Assembly: GCF_000182925.2 (NCBI RefSeq)
Contig: NC_026501.1
Span: 7,543,917 to 7,607,916 of the forward strand
Reading direction: 5' to 3'
DNA length: 64,000 nt
Origin: Neurospora crassa OR74A
Lineage: Eukaryota; Ascomycota; Sordariomycetes; Sordariales; Sordariaceae
Position 1 is the stretch's first letter. The number at the start of each line of letters is the position of its first letter. A model generated the notes under the pieces. It had not been told where the DNA came from, did no database searches, and was given only the letters and a program-made list of their open reading frames with translations. This document shows positions 56,973-64,000 of the stretch, one piece after another. The position numbers and the translations under genes are program-made.

Positions 56973-59251
56973 TTTTGGATTATTGTTTGTCTGTGTATTC
57001 GATTAAGGGGTTTCGGGTCGAAGAGATTGTCGGTTGACGGGATGTTCGGCAGATTCAGTCAAGTTCGCTCTCTCACAAAGGGCGACGTGATAGGTGCCTG
57101 GGTCGTCGGGTGGTCGTTGTCGTTTGTGTCATGCAACATGGAGAAACCTGGACTTCGTTGTGATGGATCGCGGATGACGACGAGTCGGAGACGGAGAGCT
57201 GAGAGCAGACAGGATAGAGAAAGGGTGAGATAGGGCAACGGTGTCGTTCGGAGTTTTTTTTTGGTTTTGCTAAGCCTTGGTAGAGTCGGGTCTGACGGGG
57301 GGCGTGGAGATTAAAATGAAGGTGACCTTTGTTTGGGTCGGCGTAATCGCAGGTAATCTTGTTGTAGCGGATCCGGGGCCTGGAGTCACCTAGCGCGATC
57401 CAGATTAGGGATCCCTGCTAGAGCACGGCATGCAAGACCGATACCTAAATTACGTTGCGCAGGCTATGCGGAAAGCGACGGGAAGATTGACCACTAGGTA
57501 ACCTCCGAAGTGGAAGCTGTCTCGTCGAGAAAGACGTGGAGAAGAAAAGATGGAGGTTTTGGGCGCCTGCCTTGCGTGATGACTTTTTATGCACTTGTCT
57601 CTCCTCCTTTCAAGTTCCGAGTCGAGGGAGGAGGACCTGAATTGCGGTTAAACATGGTGCTGGCCTGCTATTGGCTGCTCTCGAGGCGCATGTCAATCCC
57701 ACGCTGATCATGTAATTGTACATCATAGTTCATGCTCCTTTTCTTCCCATTGCGTAATGTTCAACCGACCGCTTGGGACTTGTGCGTTTTGGTATCGAAA
57801 CCCATCCATCAAAACGGAAGAGCCCAAATCTGAAACTGAACAAATGAGTTTGAAGCAAAGTACGAACAGTTTCAGGTAGAGAGGTACTAAAAGCCATATG
57901 GTGCTTGGCCGTCCAGTTGTACCAGGCTATTCCTGTTTTATTAATGCTTGTCCTTCAGCTGTTCCCACCAAGGAATCCATCTCCATTTCCAGCGCCAACT
58001 GCCCGAATGCTTTCCCTTTCCCTTTCCCGAGCAATGCCCAACTCACCGTCAAAGTGGAAAAACAAAGGGTTTCACTCCTTGACGTTCCCATCTATCCACC
58101 CATCCACCGCTCTCTCCGGGCCGCTCTCTCTTAAAAGCCCTTAGAATTCCAGTCCAAGCGTCCCAAGTACAACATGGCGTATGCAGGACGTGGACGGGGG
58201 GACCCTTCAGACGTCGCTCAATTCTCCATTTCTTTCGCGAACCACCCGGGCGCCGGGACATCCTTCCCTGCGCATGTGAATACTACCGTACGTACCGCTT
58301 TGACCTGACTGACAGCTCCCCCTAGTGCCCAAACAATGCATCAAAGGCCGTTACATGTATCTATCAAATGATATAAGGATGCCCGACTTTTAAAGGCGCT
58401 TTTGGGGGTGGGGGTGTGTGTCAATCAACAAACCAACCAACCAAACAATTAACTTCGACGTCATCAAAGCTTCTCTGGCGCCTTCTAGTGCAGCATAGTT
58501 GAGCCTATTCATTCATTCGTTCTAATAATCTTCATCTCACTACAAGTACGACGTGCAAAGCCGGGGCGCCAACTCCGCCAAGGCATTCGCCGGACTTTAT
58601 CGACATTCATATTGTTAACGCCGTCGTCCGTATCTCCGTACCCTCAGCCTTTCCCCTCCTGGCCGACTGGTAGGTTGAAGCACGTTGAGAATGTGAACCG
58701 ACTGACGGTTCTCCCTCGCACCGGACTCGGTAACCCGACACCATTGCGCCTTGCAGCCGGGTCCTTGTCCCCTCACTTATATGATCCGACCAGCCGACCT
58801 ACCTACCGTTGTGGCTAGACAGGCGCAGGCGGATTGGTAATTTGCTCGCTGTCACCACTGCAAGGTGCCACTGCATCTCTTTTTTCTTCTCTTTTTTTTT
58901 ATCATTATTTTCCTTCTGGGATGCCACAGCTTTGGTTGTTTTTATGTCTCTATTTGGTTTCGTCATTTCATATCTGGATGATTCCCATAACCATGATATC
59001 GTCAAACTGAATGAGTAACAGAAAACTACCGACCCCGGATTAGACCTCTAAAAGCCCTTTACCCTATCCCATGCTCCGATTACCAGACCTGTCCCCTATC
59101 GATTCCATTGTGCATACATCCATCCCTAACAGAACAAATGCACTATGCTGTACACCCATACATAAGAAATGATATAATACAGTGGTGAGACCTGACGCTG
59201 GTCCGTCGTACATTATCTGAAGCCCGAGTTGCTCCCCTTCACCAAAATCAA
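56973..59251. other. intergenic: efr3 promoter, 3' side of the large unknown gene
   Basis: 2.3 kb. The first ~250 bp are the efr3 leader. A CCAA tetranucleotide repeat lies at 58430-58447. Reading frames near 57,900-58,140 and 58,800-59,020 are short and without motifs. No gene supported. Confidence 0.45.
58430..58447 (+). repeat. CCAA tetranucleotide microsatellite
   Basis: About four tandem AACC/CCAA units in the intergenic region upstream of efr3. Confidence 0.75.
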
Positions 59252-62200
59252 TCAAAGAAAGGCTGCCGCACCGCTGTCACTGCTCGCTACCCTTCGACGG
59301 AATCCTCCCTCCAGTATCTGTGAGATCTTCAACTTCCCGAAGCTCTTATTGTCTGCCGCTCTTACACTTTCCTGGCGTGCATGGCCATCTTCGGGGGACT
59401 CAGCTTGTTTTTGATGCTCACTTACATAGCCATTCTGCTTGGTAAAGACCGGTCCAAACTGACGTTGAACCGCCGCACTCAAACCAGGGCTGGACGTGAT
59501 CGAGGGTGACATGTAGTGACCTGGGTTCGGCCCAGAAGAACGCTTAAGTGGCGAAGGGGTGCATCTCAAAACACTCTTGGCGGGAATAGGAGGAGCACCT
59601 GGGCTATCATTCTCGAGTAAAGCTCTACCGGAAAGAGGTGGTGTGGTACGCTTGATTGAGCGCTGTTCTGGTGATAACTTCACGACGTTGGGCTCAATTG
59701 TCGCCAAGGGAGAAATGGGAAGCGACAGCCGATGGGTTGGAGGTTCGTACACGCCACCATCATCCTCGCATTCTTCGTTGATTTGTGTAGACTCACGGAC
59801 ATGACGATTGGGAAAGCTGTTGGGCATCGTTGGAATGGCGTATGCAACTTCCACTGGGGTCGAAGGAGACGCTTCATCCTTGCCAATATTTGCTGATAGC
59901 CAGGTCTTCCAGTCAACAGAGCTGGCTGAGGACTCAATCCGATGATTCGCCGGATGGTAAGCGAGAGGCGAGCCTACAGATCTCCTGTTGCACAGACTGT
60001 AGCTATCATCCAATGCCCCATTCAACGGACCGTTCCCGATCTCGTCTGTAGAATACACACTCTCAGTGTAGTCATTGTTGTCCGTGACCTCAGTTCTATT
60101 ATTTGAGGCAGGATCGATTTGACCAGAGTAGCGGATGCGCGTGTCGTCTTCTGAGCTGATATGATGAATCGATTCCTGGATCGCCTGTGCTATAGCACTG
60201 TATTCAGCCTCCATGGATTCCCGCAAAGTACGCCGGAACGGACTTGTTGTTCGGAACAGATGTGAACTAGGCGTGTTTGAGGCAGCTGAGTTCTGACCAA
60301 GGTTGTCGTGAAGCTGTTGGCCTCCAAATGGATGATCCTGAACTCCCCGTACGTCACTGTCGTGCTCTGTGAAGGGATCTTGATGCATTTTCTGTGAGCT
60401 AGATGCGGGAGCAGGGGCGGTCTTTGACCTGCCAGCTTGGACGCCAGGTCGAGTACCTTTTGGGTCACCCCATCCGGTCTCGGCAGACCGTGAGGTCATT
60501 GCGGACGAGGGACGCATTCTCTCTTGGTGGCCTTGAGCTTCCTGGCATCCAGACAAACTGCTCTTTCTTGAAGCGCGCGTTGGAGTATCGATATGATCTG
60601 AATCATGGTAGAAATGTTGTGCTTTGCTCAAAGATCGAAGTGATGATCGTTCGCGGAGAAATGCGTGCGTCAAACTCCCGGGTTCGCGTTGCTGTTCCGC
60701 AGTTGGAAATGTCTGGTTGTGCATATCGCGCACCCGCTTCATCAAAGCAGAGTACACTCGTTGACTATCTACACCCAAACCAGGTGGGTTGGTTTGCGTG
60801 GTAAATCCATCAAAGCGTTGAAATAACTGAGTCCCGAGGGCTTGTCTGGGGATCGATGGCGAGGGGGCGTGCGTGCCGCCTTCCTTGATAATGGAAAGAC
60901 GTTGTCGCTCCCACTCTCTCCATTCTTCTTGTTGCTGGCTGGTTAGAGTGCTAGGGCCTGAGTGAACCCAGGTGGTCAATGACTTGTCATCCGAAACATT
61001 GCGTTCTCGTTCACTCCTAAGGCTCTCGAGGCTTCCCTTATTTGAGTGATGGAGGTTGGACGGGACAATCTGGAGAGAGGGTATTTTGGAAGCCACTTGA
61101 TGAATCGAGCCCCATTCGATCTTTTCCGCGACCTCTTGATCTGATGCTGTGGAGTGTATGGACACGACATCGTCCATAACATGGGTTCTCTGAGAGTCGA
61201 TGTGCTGAACTGGGATTGTGCACGAATCCTCAGATTTGGCCAAACTGAAGAAACTCTTCAGCTTTGTTTTCAAGGATTTGGAGACCTTTCTGGCTTTACG
61301 TTTGAACCCATCATCCTTGCCCGAGGGTGTAGTTGGAAGCGTGAGGTTCGGGTTTGTTTCGGCCAAGTCATCGCCCCAGCTGGCGCTCCGAAGCGATTTT
61401 CGCATTCTTGGCTCGGCTCTTCGATTCCGTGCACTGAAGATTGTTGAAGCTTTGGAAACAAGACGTGGGGTACCTCGTTCGCTGGCATGGGACCCATTGC
61501 CCAGCACACTGGGGGCTTCAAGAGGACTATGCATTTGGTCCAAGCTGGCCCTATGTGTGTCTGATCGGGAGTGAGTGCTCCGGGTCCTCAAGAAACTCAT
61601 CGACTTTGGAGTTTTCAGCGGCGGCAGTCCCGTCATGGGATCATTCTCCTTGTCATCGGCGACCATCTTGTAGCTTGAATTACCCAGTGTTGACCTGGTA
61701 GGAGGTACTCTACCGTTCACAAATGACACGGAGTCGTCTTGGCTTTTCCTGCTTTCGTAATCTTCCGAAGTGAACATTGATCTGGACTTTCTGATACGAC
61801 GGTATGAAGATGGAGCAGAGGCGATATTATCTTCTGGCGTGTAGTAATCTTCGCTAGAGACAAGAGCATGGAGATAGTCGGCCGCAATACCGGTGACGGG
61901 AGCTGAAGGCGAGGTTTTGGGAGGTTGGCATGACTGGTGTAGAATCGAAAGCTCCTTGACGTTGTTGGCCAAACTATAACTGTGAACGCTGCTTGAATCT
62001 TGATCGTTGGGTTGCAATTGCGCAGTGTCTTGGCCAATCTCCATAGAGTTTCGTCTGGTGTGGGAGTAAGCACCCTGACCAAGGCCTTTCTCCCCTTTCA
62101 CAGAACAAGGCCCCATAAACCGCACACTCTGCCTCCGGTGAAGATCTTGGCTGGTTTCCCGTCCGTGATGGGGAATGCAACTTGCTTCAGGCTTAGTGCC

Positions 62201-62437
62201 GCTCCGAGCTGCTTGTGTCCGACGTGGAGAGGTATCGGGTGTTGGCGGAAACAGTGACATGTCTGCCTTGGCACTCCGATCTTGAGCTCGAGCGTATGCC
62301 TGACATGCAGCAACCTGGGCGTCTCGTTGAGCGACGGCTGGATCGAGATGTTCGAGATGGACTCCGTGTGTTGCTGACAAAGTTGATTTGCGGCGTCTGA
62401 GATCCGACTTGGACTTGACGCTCTGTCGACGTAGCAT
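59252..62437 (-). CDS. large disordered Ser-rich protein of unknown function
   Basis: Uninterrupted frame of 1061 residues from ATG 62437. I do not recognise a domain. The N-terminus is strongly basic with kinase-type motifs (MLRRQSVKSKSDLRRRKST) and further RRNS, RRQS and RKSRS sites, suggesting phosphorylation by basophilic kinases. SP/TP pairs are frequent (SLFPPTPDTSP). A basic helix-like segment near residues 380-405 (FKRKARKVSKSLKTKLKSFFS) is the best candidate for a membrane or protein-binding element. The C-terminus (FGKLKISQILEGGFRRRVASSDSGAAAFL) looks compact. No transmembrane segment or signal peptide. Length without a stop and codon bias make the gene certain even though the function is not. 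An upstream short exon is possible. Confidence 0.8.
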   Translation of the reverse strand: MLRRQSVKSKSDLRRRKSTLSATHGVHLEHLDPAVAQRDAQVAACQAYARAQDRSAKADMSLFPPTPDTSPRRTQAARSGTKPEASCIPHHGRETSQDLHRRQSVRFMGPCSVKGEKGLGQGAYSHTRRNSMEIGQDTAQLQPNDQDSSSVHSYSLANNVKELSILHQSCQPPKTSPSAPVTGIAADYLHALVSSEDYYTPEDNIASAPSSYRRIRKSRSMFTSEDYESRKSQDDSVSFVNGRVPPTRSTLGNSSYKMVADDKENDPMTGLPPLKTPKSMSFLRTRSTHSRSDTHRASLDQMHSPLEAPSVLGNGSHASERGTPRLVSKASTIFSARNRRAEPRMRKSLRSASWGDDLAETNPNLTLPTTPSGKDDGFKRKARKVSKSLKTKLKSFFSLAKSEDSCTIPVQHIDSQRTHVMDDVVSIHSTASDQEVAEKIEWGSIHQVASKIPSLQIVPSNLHHSNKGSLESLRSERERNVSDDKSLTTWVHSGPSTLTSQQQEEWREWERQRLSIIKEGGTHAPSPSIPRQALGTQLFQRFDGFTTQTNPPGLGVDSQRVYSALMKRVRDMHNQTFPTAEQQREPGSLTHAFLRERSSLRSLSKAQHFYHDSDHIDTPTRASRKSSLSGCQEAQGHQERMRPSSAMTSRSAETGWGDPKGTRPGVQAGRSKTAPAPASSSQKMHQDPFTEHDSDVRGVQDHPFGGQQLHDNLGQNSAASNTPSSHLFRTTSPFRRTLRESMEAEYSAIAQAIQESIHHISSEDDTRIRYSGQIDPASNNRTEVTDNNDYTESVYSTDEIGNGPLNGALDDSYSLCNRRSVGSPLAYHPANHRIESSASSVDWKTWLSANIGKDEASPSTPVEVAYAIPTMPNSFPNRHVRESTQINEECEDDGGVYEPPTHRLSLPISPLATIEPNVVKLSPEQRSIKRTTPPLSGRALLENDSPGAPPIPAKSVLRCTPSPLKRSSGPNPGHYMSPSITSSPGLSAAVQRQFGPVFTKQNGYVSEHQKQAESPEDGHARQESVRAADNKSFGKLKISQILEGGFRRRVASSDSGAAAFL

Positions 62438-63443
62438 CGGACCTGACTGACGGGGGGCAGCAGCCCTTTTTTTTAGACGTAAAGAAGGGTAAGGGGAAGA
62501 GTAATTATAAGAGCCGTCAATGATTGCGAATTGGCAAGCGATAGCCTCGTGATTGATCCGCCGTAAAGCTGTGCATCTAACCCTATTTCAGGCGAAATGA
62601 GGTCTTTTGGATCGGCGACACCGACAAGAGCTTTGATGGAGCAACTTGGCACGTCAGCGAAATCCAAAAGAGATGAGGGAAAAGCCCGACGAGTTCTTGA
62701 AGGGAAATCATTTTTGGTAGTTCTTTCGTGTGCAATAACGAAGGATATGGGCAATTGCCAGAAGAGATGTCGGGAAGTCATAATGACCGAGGTCGGAACC
62801 GAGTCTGGCGTTGAAGATCCTTGAATTTCGAGGAAGGTGCACCGCTGCGATTTCTATCAAGCAATAGGTGGTTACTGATTAGAGCTTGTGGAAAGTGCGA
62901 ATTGGGTTTATACCTACCTTGCTGAATTATGATTCCAGAGAAAGAACGAGCCTGTAAGTTGCAGATTCCGTTGAGATGAGCTACATCTAGGGTCGATGTC
63001 GGTGGAGTGCACAAAGATGCTCAAGATAGAACACCGGGATACGTCGGTACCTTGGATCGTCTCAGGGGTTCAAGAGCCGAACCGAGGTCAATACAGATAC
63101 GCGAAAGCGCCATGGCTGGTACCCATCAAACCAATTGGATAAATGGCGAGCAATGAGAAGGGAGAAGAATCATTGTACCAAAGGCAAACAACCCTGTGTG
63201 TTTCTCATGATGGATAGATAGTACCTGATTACGTACGAAAATGCAAACCTTCCCAAACACATCAGTGACCCATATTCTGCATACTGTACATGAAAACTCC
63301 CGGGGCTGTCCCACGCCCATCCGAAACCTATCCCAAAACCCAGAGCAGTGCCTGTCCCAACCTAATACCAAAGGGGGCGTCTGAAAACCCCAGTCATAGT
63401 CATTGCGCTAAAGATGACACGCTACTAAACAGTCTTCATCACT
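62438..63443. other. intergenic: upstream of the large unknown gene, 3' side of the protease
   Basis: About 1 kb with no supportable gene. The left part is the leader and promoter of the large unknown gene; the right part probably the protease 3' UTR. Confidence 0.45.
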
Positions 63444-64000
63444 TTAGTGAGCGATCTCCTCGAGGAACTCCTTGAGCTCCTCCTCAACCATGTCGTGGAT
63501 CTTCTCCGAGAGCTTCTCAGCCTTGTCGGAGAGCGAAGAGACGCCCTTGACGACCTTGCCGGAGATGACCTCGTAGTCGTGCTCAATAGCCTTCTCAAGC
63601 TCAGAGACGGAAGAGATCTTGTCAGACTGGGCCTTGGGGGTGGCCTTGTAGCTGCCAGCATCGACAATGGCAGAGTAGTTGCTGCAACCACCACCGTTCC
63701 AGGCGAGGAGGTTGGGGGTGTCACGGGGCATGTCGCTGAGGGCACCAACAGTGGCAATCTTGAGAAGGTTGGCCTTCATCTTCTCGGGGGAGATGGTAGC
63801 GAGAGAGTACTCAGAGTCGCTGGAAGGCTGGAGAGAAAGGTAGTAGGCGAGAAGGCCGCAAATGTGGGGAGAGGCCATGGAAGTGCCAGAAATGGTGTTG
63901 GTGGCATACTTGCTGCCGATCCAGGTGGAGAGAATGCTGAGACCAGGAGCGAAGATGTCAGTGCACTTGCCATAGTTGGAGAAGTAGGCACGGCTGTCAT
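63444..64000 (-). CDS. subtilisin-family (S8) vacuolar-type serine protease, C-terminal part
   Basis: Partial: the reading frame runs off the right edge, so only the last ~185 residues are seen. The active-site serine block is clear: [22 protein letters not shown], preceded by [31 protein letters not shown], the proteinase K/cerevisin pattern of peptidase family S8. After [14 protein letters not shown], where secreted proteinase-K types stop, there is a C-terminal extension of about 75 residues, strongly charged and helical ([28 protein letters not shown]). That extension is characteristic of vacuolar protease B-type enzymes (PepC/Alp2), which work in protein turnover and autophagy. His and Asp of the triad lie outside the window. 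Confidence 0.92.
   Translation of the reverse strand, partial: DSRAYFSNYGKCTDIFAPGLSILSTWIGSKYATNTISGTSMASPHICGLLAYYLSLQPSSDSEYSLATISPEKMKANLLKIATVGALSDMPRDTPNLLAWNGGGCSNYSAIVDAGSYKATPKAQSDKISSVSELEKAIEHDYEVISGKVVKGVSSLSDKAEKLSEKIHDMVEEELKEFLEEIAH

Noticed and set aside
1-64000. Dispersed 5S rRNA genes, tRNA genes, CRISPR arrays, intact transposons or phage.
   Set aside because: I scanned for Neurospora-type 5S sequence, tRNA A/B boxes, spaced direct repeats and transposase or reverse-transcriptase motifs and found none convincing; a covariance-model scan would be needed to exclude small RNA genes.

Overview
The window is chromosomal DNA of a filamentous ascomycete, almost certainly Neurospora (N. 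crassa or a very close relative). Genes carry short introns (about 50-190 nt) with GTRNGT-like donors, CTAAC/CTGAC-like branch sites and YAG acceptors. Coding regions favour C at third codon positions. Gene-poor stretches are full of TACCTAGGTA-type motifs, and I recognise the encoded casein kinase as the Neurospora circadian kinase CK-1a. There are no bacterial operons, phage, CRISPR or recognisable intact transposons.

Layout: 0.6-2.9 kb (+), an EEIG1/EHBP1-type N-terminal C2 domain protein with a 24-nt microexon. 3.3-4.9 kb (-), a Rad51/RecA-like protein with a degenerate P-loop. 5.9-8.1 kb (-), Pal1 cell-morphology protein, four exons. 8.1-20.5 kb is a long gene-poor block with microsatellites, a 40-nt poly(A) and an imperfect hairpin; its right end is the leader of ck-1a (20.5-21.9 kb, +). 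24.2-25.9 kb (+), a tail-anchored inositol-polyphosphate 5-phosphatase. 29.3-30.8 kb (+), a second PKA catalytic subunit. 32.4-36.0 kb (+), a GRAM-TBC-EF-hand Rab-GAP. 36.6-38.5 kb (-), 2-methylcitrate dehydratase. 40.1-42.2 kb (-), a damaged GT28 sterol-glucosyltransferase-like gene with an in-frame amber codon and no second Rossmann domain. 42.9-44.8 kb (-), glutamate decarboxylase. 45.5-47.4 kb (-), a peroxisomal 4-coumarate-CoA-ligase-like enzyme. 49.2-49.7 kb (+), a small unknown protein. 51.1-52.4 kb (+), ATP12 F1-ATPase assembly chaperone. 53.5-57.0 kb (-), EFR3. 59.3-62.4 kb (-), a large disordered unknown protein. 63.4 kb to the edge (-), the C-terminal part of a subtilisin-family vacuolar protease.

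The genes are independent transcription units. Loose functional links: two signalling kinases, a 5-phosphatase and EFR3 (scaffold for PI4-kinase at the plasma membrane) touch phosphoinositide and cAMP signalling. PrpD, the acyl-CoA ligase and GAD are metabolic enzymes of mitochondria, peroxisome and cytosol. I see no convincing novel multi-gene system. The most unusual items are the broken glycosyltransferase, the Rad51-like protein without a P-loop lysine, the intron placed so that its retention shortens CK-1a, and the relic-like sequences in the 8-20 kb block.

Gene structures were worked out by hand from splice signals and reading-frame continuity; each spliced length is a multiple of three. 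UTR limits are not determined.
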